Source: a bacterium (lineage in GTDB: Bacteria; Chloroflexota; Dormibacteria; UBA8260; Bog-877). Taken from it: a stretch of 6,929 bases of DNA. The position numbers and the translations under genes are program-made. The stretch lies in assembly GCA_021791455.1 (NCBI GenBank), contig JAJYWM010000413.1:1-6929 (forward strand). The letters are read 5' to 3'. Position 1 is the first letter of the stretch; each line of letters begins with the position of its first letter. This document shows positions 1 through 6,012 of this stretch, in pieces. The notes under the pieces were generated by a model. It saw nothing but the letters and a program-made list of their open reading frames with translations, was not told the origin of the DNA and made no database searches.

Positions 1-109
1 GCTCGCGACGTTCCCCGCGCCCGGTGCCGAGCCTCGCCTACGGGCACCAGCGATTGGCCGGCCGGTGATCGCGATTCGCCTCGAACTGGTGGCACAAGGG
101 CTGTGGTGA
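1..109 (+). CDS. Possible 3' end of an upstream gene (partial)
   Basis: Reading frame 2 is open from the left edge to a TGA at 107-109 and would end in ...RPVIAIRLELVAQGLW. Its residue mix and mostly G/C third codon positions look more like real coding than the other frames. Frame 1 is also open, to a TGA at 130-132, and would overlap the next gene's GTG start as GTGA, but its peptide is rich in R, D, P, T and S and looks out of frame. Frame 3 stops at 66-68. No family can be recognised from so short a tail. If frame 2 is right, the gap to the next gene is only 19 bases, consistent with one operon. Confidence 0.33.
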   Translation, partial: LATFPAPGAEPRLRAPAIGRPVIAIRLELVAQGLW

Positions 110-128
110 CGATTCGGCAGCAGAGCTC

Positions 129-1223
129 GTGAAGATCGCCATCGTGTCGACCGACTACCCCCCGCTGCTGGGGGGCGTGGGGGCCCATGTCGCCGCGGTG
201 GCCGGCGCACTTGCTTCGATGGGTCACGACGTCGAGGTGCTGACGCAGGCGAGCTGGGTCGACAGGCCGACGGTCGAAGAAGGAGCCGTGACCGTCCGTC
301 GCTGGCCGGTGGTTTCGCCGGCCAGCTACCTGCAGCTCTCGCCGGGGCTCTGGCGCTTTCTCAGGAGGGCAGGGCGGCGCTATGACGTGGTGCACGCCCA
401 CAGCTACCACAGCGCGGCTCCGGCGGCGGCCTACCTGGCCGGCTGTCGTCCGCTGATCGTCACTCCCCACATGCACCCGGCATCGAGCACCAGGCTTGCA
501 TCATTGCTCAACCGGCCCTACTCCCAGCTGTTCGCCAGGATCGTCCGGGCGGCCAGCGCGATAACGGCCGACTCGAGCTCAGAGGCCGAGCTGGTCCGCT
601 CCCGCTTTCCCGATGCCGAACCGGTCGTGATCCCAAGTGGCGTCGCCCGGGGGCGGTTTAGCGCCCAGAGCTCGATCGAGCGTCAAGCCGGGCTCGTCCT
701 GGTCGTCTCCCGCCTCGTCAGCTACAAGAGGGTCGACCTCGCCATAGAGGCCATGCAGTACCTGCCTGATGCGCAACTTGTCGTCGTGGGAGAGGGGCCA
801 GAGCGTTCGAACCTCTCAAACCTGATAGCTTGCCTCGGTTTAGACGCACGGGTTGAGCTCATCGGGCCTGTCCCTGACGACAAACTTACCGAGCTGTATC
901 TGCGATCGAGTCTCGTCGTCTCAGTTTCGCGGCTTGAAGCCTTTGGCCTAGTGGTGATCGAGGCTCTGGCGGCCGGTGCTCGCGTCGTTGCAAGTGACAT
1001 ACCGGCGCATCGAGACCTGAAGCAGTTTGACGTCTACGGCGCGATGAGCCTCTTTGACGTTGCTGACGGCATTCAGGGACTTGTCGATGTTATGGGCCAG
1101 GCCCTCCGCGCGGGGGGCGTCGAGGGGAGCCCGATCGTGCCTACCTGGGAGAGCGTCGCCAGTCGATATCAGGCTCTCTATGGCGAGATAGTGGGAGGAG
1201 CAGGGAGCCCGCGATTCAGTTGA
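129..1223 (+). CDS. GT4-family glycosyltransferase (GT-B fold)
   Basis: A 364-residue cytoplasmic or membrane-associated retaining glycosyltransferase that would move a sugar from a nucleotide-sugar donor to a glycan or lipid-linked acceptor. The N-terminal Rossmann half (about 1-180) opens with MKIAIVSTDYPPLLGGVGAH, where the GGVGAH loop (15-20) is typical of GT4 enzymes. It also contains DVVHAHSYHS (86-95) and IPSGV (168-172). The C-terminal donor-binding half has SRLVSYKR (194-201), supplying the usual Arg/Lys phosphate-contact pair, then GEGPE (221-225), and EAFGLVVIE (270-278), the EX7E catalytic motif. The length is normal for the family. GTG at 129 is chosen because it gives the canonical start and the same frame has a TGA at 66-68. 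I see no strong Shine-Dalgarno sequence before it. GC content falls from about 70% to about 61% near position 740, around the inter-domain boundary. Sugar and acceptor cannot be assigned. The family call is firm; a role in envelope polysaccharide comes from the neighbours. Confidence 0.93.
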   Translation: MKIAIVSTDYPPLLGGVGAHVAAVAGALASMGHDVEVLTQASWVDRPTVEEGAVTVRRWPVVSPASYLQLSPGLWRFLRRAGRRYDVVHAHSYHSAAPAAAYLAGCRPLIVTPHMHPASSTRLASLLNRPYSQLFARIVRAASAITADSSSEAELVRSRFPDAEPVVIPSGVARGRFSAQSSIERQAGLVLVVSRLVSYKRVDLAIEAMQYLPDAQLVVVGEGPERSNLSNLIACLGLDARVELIGPVPDDKLTELYLRSSLVVSVSRLEAFGLVVIEALAAGARVVASDIPAHRDLKQFDVYGAMSLFDVADGIQGLVDVMGQALRAGGVEGSPIVPTWESVASRYQALYGEIVGGAGSPRFS

Positions 1224-1233
1224 CGGGGGCCAC

Positions 1234-1270
1234 GATCGGAAGGGCAGGTCAACAGATGCTGCCCTCGATC
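1234..1270 (+). terminator. Terminator-like hairpin after the GT4 gene
   Basis: Eleven bases after the TGA of the GT4 gene, GATCG (1234-1238), a two-base GA bulge and AGGGCAG (1241-1247) pair with CTGCCCT (1259-1265) and CGATC (1266-1270). This gives a 12-bp stem around an 11-base loop. There is no downstream T-tract, so it is not a classic Rho-independent terminator. High-GC actinobacteria often show such tail-less hairpins after genes. It could instead protect the 3' end of the message. Confidence 0.5.
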
Positions 1271-1280
1271 TCACTGGCAG

Positions 1281-1310
1281 CCGGTCCCTTGCCCGCGGGC
1301 AATGGCCCGG
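1281..1310. promoter_or_regulatory. 30-bp near-palindrome with perfect 14-bp core; possible operator
   Basis: The core TTGCCCGCGGGCAA (1289-1302) is a perfect palindrome with no spacer. The symmetry continues outward to CCGG/CCGG at the ends (1281-1284, 1307-1310), with 13 of 15 position pairs complementary (mismatches at 1285/1306 and 1288/1303). A spacer-less dyad suits a site bound by a dimeric protein better than an RNA hairpin. It lies about 400 bases before the large membrane-protein gene and shortly after the terminator-like stem. No known regulator is recognised, and the role is inference. Confidence 0.35.
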
Positions 1311-1365
1311 TCACCGTGGAGGTTGCAGCAGCTCGCTGGGGCGTGATCCCGTCGGCAGGCGGAGG

Positions 1366-1398
1366 GACCCTTTGGTACAGTGAGGACCTTGAAGGGTC
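1366..1398 (+). other. Imperfect hairpin in the gene-less stretch
   Basis: GACCCTT (1366-1372) pairs with AAGGGTC (1392-1398), and inside it GGT (1374-1376) can pair with ACC (1386-1388), closing a 9-base loop. If transcribed it could form a leader structure for the downstream gene. It overlaps the weak -10-like element at 1373-1381, so both readings cannot hold for the same transcript. Confidence 0.28.
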
Positions 1399-1687
1399 GG
1401 TCGGCGGAACGCATTGACTCTTGTAAGTCGTGCCAGTCTCCGCGCGACGGAGGTCTTGCGGGGTAGGGGGCGAGGTTCACTACTGCGTCGATCAATGGTC
1501 CGACTCCTGGGGTCCGCTGGGTCCGGCGGCGCGCGGCCGACCAAGTGGCGCTCGCAGAGAAGCCGGTGGGGTAGCTCGCTTCTCAGGCGAACGTTGGGAG
1601 AGTTGGTGTTTGATACTCCGGTGAGTCCACATCCGTTGCAGGCGGCCGCTGTGGCCGAGTGTGGGCGGCAAGCGGTGAACGGCAGCG

Positions 1688-4600
1688 ATGTCGTCTAACA
1701 GGGCGGCTATAGCCAGCCCCGAGGCCGAGCCGCAGCCGAGCCATCCGGGAGCGGAACTCGACCTGTGGCGCCTAGTGCGCCAATTGCTGGCAGTCATTGG
1801 GCTCGCCGGCATCGTCAGCGCTGAGTTACTGCACAGCGGCACGGCTCAGAATGTACTTGGCGTCACAGCTGTGGCCGCGTTTGGGCTTGCGGCAGTCATG
1901 TTCTGGTGGGAGAGCGCCCGCTCATCGACTCCTGTGCCCGGGACCTCGTCCGGCGTTCTCAGTGGTTCGACTGCTCATGCCTGGAGAACCACCCTGGTCG
2001 GCCTGGGCGCGTTCGGGGTCGCGGTGACTCAACTCTGGTTCCTCGGCGGAGCGACTATCGCCCGCGGAGACGTGACGCCCCCTGTCGGAACCGCCTGGAT
2101 CTCGCGGCTCTTTGAGAGCTTCGCGTGGTCGGGGAACAATTTGGGGGCCGCCGCCCCGGGCCCGCTGGCCCTGCCCTGGGGAGCGGTGGCCGAGCTGGTC
2201 CACCTCTTTGGCGGCTCGACAGCGTTGGCCGACCGGTTCTTCATCTCACTGCTCGTTGCCGGCGCCCTAGTCGCAGCTGGGGCGCTGTTCAGGGCCTTGG
2301 GGTTCAGTCCGCTGGCGGGCGGCATCGGCGCGTTCATCTACTTCTTCAATCCGTACACCCTGACCACTGTCGGTTTCAATACTGTCTTTCTAGACGCCAT
2401 GGTTTTGGTGCCGCTCTGTTGCGCCGTAATCCTTGCTTGGGCCAACGCGACGTGGCGCTGGTGGCAGGCAATTGCGGTTTTCGCACTCAGCGCTCCCCTG
2501 CTCGGATACGCCTATGAGAACCCACCGCTCATCGGTATGGTGATAGCTGCGTCGATAGGTGCGGTCTGTCTCTCCTTCCTGCGCTGGGGCGGCGCGGCTG
2601 CGAAGCGGGCTGCAGGGATGTTCGTGGTCGGAGGCTTGGTAGCTCTCGCCGCCTCCGCCTACTGGATCATCCCAGCGAAAGCAGCCATCAGCACAGTCGC
2701 GACCCACCGGCTTTCGAGCCTCTCCTCGTGGGACTTCACTCAGGTCCGAGCCACGCTAACGAACAACTTCTGGCTGAACGCTATCTGGGCGTGGCGTTAT
2801 CCGACGTACTTTCCTTTCGCACCCGGTTTCTCGCACCTGCCGCTTGAACTGGTGCGCGCAGCTCTGCCAGCGCTCGCCTTTGGCGTCCTTGCTCGGCGCC
2901 GTCTGCCCGCTAGATGGATGACGCGGGTCGCAGCTGGGGTGGCCGTGGCAGCACTTCTCCTCCTCCTGTTCGCAACCGGGACTCGCCAACCCGGGGCGGT
3001 GATCTTCGACTTCTTCTACTCCCTGCCGTATGGCTGGCTGTTCCAGACCCCGGGGCGTTTTCTATTGCTCGGCGGTCTGGCATATGGGCTGCTTGCCTGT
3101 GCACTGGTCGACTCCAGTAAGGCCCGCAGACAGCCGGATGACGTCATAGCGAAAGAGCCCGCCCGTGGGGCTGGGCGCGACTCGCTATCCCGGTCTCTGG
3201 TGGCGGTCGTCTGTCTCTTGGTGGCTGGGTCGTCTGCCTACCCGTTGATGACCGGTTCAGTCGTTCCAGGCGCCATAAAACCTTTTCCTTCCCAGCATGT
3301 CACTGTGCCGAAATATTGGCTGTCGACCTTTTCCTATCTGAACCACCAGCACGATCAGTCGCCCCTTCTCGTCCTTCCTCCAGACGACTTTTACCAGATG
3401 CCTTACCGCTGGTATTACGGGACCGACGGTTTCATTGTCAACGCCTTGCGGCGCCATGTGGTTGTTCCTAACGCACAGGAGTACACTTCGGCATCTGCTG
3501 AATTGATGTCCGCCGTCAGATTGGAAGCTAGGGCTCTCTTGCGGCGCCAGTTTACACTTGCTTACAGAACTCTAGTTGCGCTTGGCACACCAGACGTTCT
3601 TGTACGCGGTGACATAGTGTCTGGCTTCCCGGGACGAGATATCGTGCCACCGGCTGCGCTATTCCATGCTCTTGCCGAGGATCCGGCGATGATAATGATG
3701 TGGCACTCGGGACCATTGGCAGTGTACGGCACTCGAAACCCCTTCCCGACTCATCTCAGTGGGTTTGCAACTATCAACAACAACACTCCGAACCTGAATG
3801 CCCTGACACTCGTACGGGCCGGCCGGGCGCTCGTCTCCTCGTCGCCCGTTCCAGGGCACGAGAGCATTATCCAGCTCCCGGGCCTCGGGTCGTGGCATCT
3901 CTCCGGTCAACGGCTGACGGTGTCGGAAACTCTTCCGGCTGACTGGACCTATCACGCAGTCGCCCTCGGCTCTCACGGGGTGTACCCACCCCGTGAGAGC
4001 CACATGCTCGTTCGGTGGAGACCGAGGGCTCATCAGGTAGGCCTCGCTGCTCGGCTGGGCAGATCTCTGATCAGCGACGGCCAGTTCTTGGGGGGTCCTT
4101 GGCAGGCGCAGGTGGGCAACTGCAATGACGTCGCGCCCGTCGGTCCGCACGGCCTGGTGGCTCGGGTGGTTCGCCAAGCTGGACCAGGGAGGAGCCCAGC
4201 ACTGGAGTTGATTGCCCGCGCCGATGCCGCTTGTGAAGCTCAGAAGCTGAGGTGGACTCGAGGGCCGCTCTTGTTGTCTATGGAGGTGCGTTCGCTAGAG
4301 GGCGCGAACGTAAAAGTGTGTCTATGGGAGATTCCCGAGAATCAGTGTGCGCCTATGTCGCAGCCCTCGGCCGGTAGGTCCTGGCACCGTTACGCCAGGG
4401 TTGTAGCAGCTCCAGCGCGTACGAAGGAGATCTTGCTCTTTCTGTACGCTGACTATCAGGGCGGATCCAAGTCCGTGGATGAGTACGCGCGTGTTGTTGC
4501 ACGCGCTCTACCGGCGATTCCGACGGTGATGCTCGTCGGCCGGCCGAAGCACCCCTCAGGAGGGCTCCGCCTGACTGCGACATCGACTGGCTATTCGACC

Positions 4601-4846
4601 GCCTGGCATGCTGAGGGACGCCACGTTCGTGTAGATGGACTGCGCAACGGCTGGCTGGCTAGGAGGCGGATGCCTGTGGCAAGCGCCACCTTCACTCCTG
4701 CGGTGAATGAACTTCGCGACGAGATCGGCCTCGCGCTCGTGGCGGCTGCGGCAGCTGCGGCGGCTAGCTGGCTTGTGCTAGGTGGAAGGCGTCTTCGACG
4801 CGCCCGCCGTTGGCATCTGAGAGCGACGGAGCCGTCATCGCGATGA
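1688..4846 (+). CDS. AftD/DUF3367-like GT-C membrane glycosyltransferase with carbohydrate-binding module
   Basis: A 1052-residue polytopic membrane protein. About 13 hydrophobic segments lie between residues 29 and 521. A large extracytoplasmic part (about 522-1010), one last membrane helix (about 1012-1032) and an Arg-rich cytoplasmic tail follow. The first large outer loop carries ARGDV with D128, a position suited to the catalytic acid that GT-C enzymes place there. NPYTLTTVGFNTVFLDA (221-237), ENPP (277-280) and TPGRFLL (454-460) fit the AftD/YfhO-type core. LGTPDVLVRGDIV (632-644) resembles the family's 'lGVryvvvRnDl' strand, and RVDGLRNGWL (981-990) resembles its C-terminal 'VDGWxxGW' module. 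Residues about 796-945 (ISDGQFLGGPWQAQVGNCND, later LLFLYAD) look like a galactose-binding-like carbohydrate module. By family, it would use a polyprenyl-phosphate sugar, possibly decaprenyl-phosphoarabinose, outside the membrane. It is shorter than mycobacterial AftD (about 1400 residues). The start is bounded by an in-frame TGA at 1676-1678. The stop overlaps a possible ATG at 4843 of the next gene. The exact sugar is unproven. Confidence 0.85.
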   Translation: MSSNRAAIASPEAEPQPSHPGAELDLWRLVRQLLAVIGLAGIVSAELLHSGTAQNVLGVTAVAAFGLAAVMFWWESARSSTPVPGTSSGVLSGSTAHAWRTTLVGLGAFGVAVTQLWFLGGATIARGDVTPPVGTAWISRLFESFAWSGNNLGAAAPGPLALPWGAVAELVHLFGGSTALADRFFISLLVAGALVAAGALFRALGFSPLAGGIGAFIYFFNPYTLTTVGFNTVFLDAMVLVPLCCAVILAWANATWRWWQAIAVFALSAPLLGYAYENPPLIGMVIAASIGAVCLSFLRWGGAAAKRAAGMFVVGGLVALAASAYWIIPAKAAISTVATHRLSSLSSWDFTQVRATLTNNFWLNAIWAWRYPTYFPFAPGFSHLPLELVRAALPALAFGVLARRRLPARWMTRVAAGVAVAALLLLLFATGTRQPGAVIFDFFYSLPYGWLFQTPGRFLLLGGLAYGLLACALVDSSKARRQPDDVIAKEPARGAGRDSLSRSLVAVVCLLVAGSSAYPLMTGSVVPGAIKPFPSQHVTVPKYWLSTFSYLNHQHDQSPLLVLPPDDFYQMPYRWYYGTDGFIVNALRRHVVVPNAQEYTSASAELMSAVRLEARALLRRQFTLAYRTLVALGTPDVLVRGDIVSGFPGRDIVPPAALFHALAEDPAMIMMWHSGPLAVYGTRNPFPTHLSGFATINNNTPNLNALTLVRAGRALVSSSPVPGHESIIQLPGLGSWHLSGQRLTVSETLPADWTYHAVALGSHGVYPPRESHMLVRWRPRAHQVGLAARLGRSLISDGQFLGGPWQAQVGNCNDVAPVGPHGLVARVVRQAGPGRSPALELIARADAACEAQKLRWTRGPLLLSMEVRSLEGANVKVCLWEIPENQCAPMSQPSAGRSWHRYARVVAAPARTKEILLFLYADYQGGSKSVDEYARVVARALPAIPTVMLVGRPKHPSGGLRLTATSTGYSTAWHAEGRHVRVDGLRNGWLARRRMPVASATFTPAVNELRDEIGLALVAAAAAAAASWLVLGGRRLRRARRWHLRATEPSSR
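3968..4001. repeat. Perfect 15-bp inverted repeat with 4-base loop inside the GT-C gene
   Basis: GGCTCTCACGGGGTG (3968-3982) and CACCCCGTGAGAGCC (3987-4001) are exact reverse complements around TACC (3983-3986). The repeat starts exactly on a codon boundary and encodes residues 761-772 of the GT-C protein (GSHGVYPPRESH), in the extracytoplasmic part just before the carbohydrate-binding module. No T-tract follows on the plus strand. The symmetry is directly visible; its function is unknown. Confidence 0.9.
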
Positions 4847-4854
4847 CAGGAGGG

Positions 4855-4860
4855 GGAGGG
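4855..4860 (+). promoter_or_regulatory. Ribosome-binding site deciding the GT2 start
   Basis: GGAGGG at 4855-4860, inside a purine-rich tract (4848-4862) that also holds AGGAGG (4848-4853), sits nine bases before GTG 4870. Neither upstream in-frame start candidate (TTG 4810, ATG 4843) has a comparable motif before it. This favours GTG 4870 as the true start of the GT2 gene. Confidence 0.65.
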
Positions 4861-4869
4861 GGCCAGAGA

Positions 4870-5871
4870 GTGGGCGAGATATCTGCAGTGGTTGTCAGCT
4901 ACGCCAGCGGAAGCGAGCTTCTCACCTGCGTTGGCTCGCTTCTTGGTAGCGCTGAGGTCAAAGAAGTTGTCATTGTCGACAACGGACCACCCGGTTCCGA
5001 GTTACCAGCGATCGCGGACCCTCGTGTCCGGGTGGTCAACCCAGGCGACAACCTTGGCTTCGCGGGAGGAGCCAACGCTGGTGCGCGTGAGACAACCGGT
5101 GAGATTCTGCTCTTTGTCAATCCGGATGTGGCCCTTCAGCCGAGCGCGATAGAAGGGCTTGCTGCACGACTTCGCGATCGACCCGGCGCCTGTTCTCCCG
5201 TGATCGAGGTGGCGGCGGACGGTTCGAGCGAACACGGGATCACGGTGGACTTGTTCTTGATCCGACGGCTTCCACCTAGGGAGGATGATCAACGGACGGC
5301 GCTCTTCGTCTCCGGTTGCTGCCTTGCAACGAACCGCTCTGTGTTCGCAGCGATAGGAGGGTTCGATCAGCGCTACTTCATGTTTTGCGAGGACCTGGAG
5401 TACTGCTGGCAGGTATGGCGGCGCGGTTTTGAGGTTTCGGTAGCCGATGATGTTCGAGCGCATCATGAAGGCGGGGGCTCAACCCCCGGCGGATACGTTC
5501 GGGACGGCCACGTTATGGTCAGCGAGTTTCGGATCGCGCTGAGAGAGCGCAACAGCATAGCTGCCGTCATTTCTTGCGCCCCGGGGCGCTGGCTCTGGCT
5601 CCTTCTGCTCTGCGGACTTGCGCGGCTGTTGGGAGCGGCGGCAGCTGCGCTGGTCCTCGGTCGTTCAAGCCTCGCCACCGAGCTAATGAAGGCACTCGCA
5701 TGGAACGTGAGGGAACTGCACGGAAGTCTTGCCCGGCGTAGGCACGGCCGGATAGACCGGGGTGGCGAGATGCGTGCCTGGCGACGTATTCAGTGGCGCT
5801 GCTATGCCCTGAGCCTGTTGCGGGTGTACGGGCGGCCGATGTTCGCCGATTCAGCGGAGCCAGTGGCGTAG
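4870..5871 (+). CDS. GT2-family glycosyltransferase, WbbL/rhamnosyltransferase-like
   Basis: A 333-residue inverting GT-A glycosyltransferase. Counting from GTG 4870: ISAVVVSY (4-11) is the first Rossmann strand, IVDNG (35-39) follows, and NLGFAGGAN (61-69) is the signature of the rhamnosyltransferase/WbbL subgroup. FVNPDV (82-87) is the DxD-equivalent metal and nucleotide site, SGCCLATNRSVF (148-159) is the acceptor-side segment, and FMFCEDLEYCW (170-180) carries the ED catalytic base pair. A hydrophobic stretch at about 239-264 suggests membrane association near the C-terminus, and a basic tail follows. Family members add rhamnose or a similar deoxysugar to lipid-linked envelope glycans on the inner membrane face. 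Here the donor is not proven. The frame could begin at TTG 4810 or at ATG 4843, which overlaps the upstream stop as ATGA, but those starts add a Gly-rich leader before the first strand and lack a good ribosome-binding site. The short junction implies co-transcription with the GT-C gene. Confidence 0.91.
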   Translation: MGEISAVVVSYASGSELLTCVGSLLGSAEVKEVVIVDNGPPGSELPAIADPRVRVVNPGDNLGFAGGANAGARETTGEILLFVNPDVALQPSAIEGLAARLRDRPGACSPVIEVAADGSSEHGITVDLFLIRRLPPREDDQRTALFVSGCCLATNRSVFAAIGGFDQRYFMFCEDLEYCWQVWRRGFEVSVADDVRAHHEGGGSTPGGYVRDGHVMVSEFRIALRERNSIAAVISCAPGRWLWLLLLCGLARLLGAAAAALVLGRSSLATELMKALAWNVRELHGSLARRRHGRIDRGGEMRAWRRIQWRCYALSLLRVYGRPMFADSAEPVA

Positions 5872-6012
5872 GGAGTTCTGCTTCGAGCTGGCGACGGGTT
5901 AAACCGAGAGCCGGGGTGGGTCGCTTCCACGATCGTGGCTCACGTGATTCCCTTCCGGGCAGCGACTCGGACAGATGATGCTCGGCCAGAAGGCCGTCCC
6001 GATCCTGCCGAG
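5872..6012. other. Convergent intergenic spacer with two adjacent palindromes
   Basis: This 141-base spacer lies between two genes that converge, so it should hold transcript ends for both. Visible elements are CCACGATCGTGG (5927-5938), a perfect 12-bp palindrome, and one base later TCACGTGA (5940-5947), a perfect 8-bp palindrome. GAGCC (5908-5912) could also pair with GGCTC (5937-5941) across a long loop. Neither palindrome gives a strong RNA stem with a proper loop. I see no small gene here. Confidence 0.5.
5983..5996 (-). terminator. Short hairpin downstream of the minus-strand GT4 gene
   Basis: CGGCC (5983-5987) and GGCCG (5992-5996) form a 5-bp GC stem with a 4-base loop. It ends 16 bases beyond the stop of the minus-strand glycosyltransferase. 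No T-tract follows on the minus strand. The stem is short, so this is a weak terminator candidate only. Confidence 0.27.

Larger units (their letters stand above)
1224..1687. other. 464-base gene-less stretch with several dyads
   Basis: No convincing gene lies here. Two plus-strand open frames (1220-1417 and 1414-1698) and several minus-strand ones encode Arg/Ser/Gly-rich peptides without motifs and look like chance frames. What is visible is structure: a terminator-like hairpin at 1234-1270, a near-perfect dyad at 1281-1310 and a looser hairpin at 1366-1398. A weak extended -10-like element, TGGTACAGT (1373-1381), has no good -35 box upstream, so it is only a possible promoter for the large downstream gene. 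From about 1400 to 1687 I see no clear signal and no strong ribosome-binding site before the ATG at 1688. The stretch is long for an otherwise tightly packed locus, so the genes at 1688-5871 probably form their own transcription unit. Confidence 0.6.

Noticed and set aside
1414..1443. TTGACT (1414-1419) as a -35 box.
   Set aside because: No acceptable -10 element lies 16-19 bases downstream.
1220..1698. Two linked plus-strand open frames (1220-1417 and 1414-1698), each starting TTG in a TTGA overlap with the preceding stop.
   Set aside because: The overlaps look operon-like, but the peptides are rich in Arg, Ser and Gly, have no motif, lack ribosome-binding sites, and the second runs into the GT-C gene start in another frame.
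3659..4177. A 172-codon minus-strand open frame opposite the GT-C gene.
   Set aside because: It lies wholly within the strongly supported GT-C coding sequence, its composition is not protein-like, and no domain is recognisable.
4741..4769. Run of GCN alanine codons resembling a triplet repeat.
   Set aside because: It encodes an alanine-rich part of the last membrane helix with mixed third bases, so it is ordinary coding sequence and not a microsatellite.
5002..5466. A 154-codon minus-strand open frame opposite the GT2 gene.
   Set aside because: It is a shadow of the GT2 sequence, whose motifs are all in the plus-strand frame.
5472..5488. CGGGGG / CCCCCG inverted repeat with a 5-base loop in the GT2 gene.
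   Set aside because: Only six base pairs, and explained by Gly and Pro codons in a GC-rich gene.
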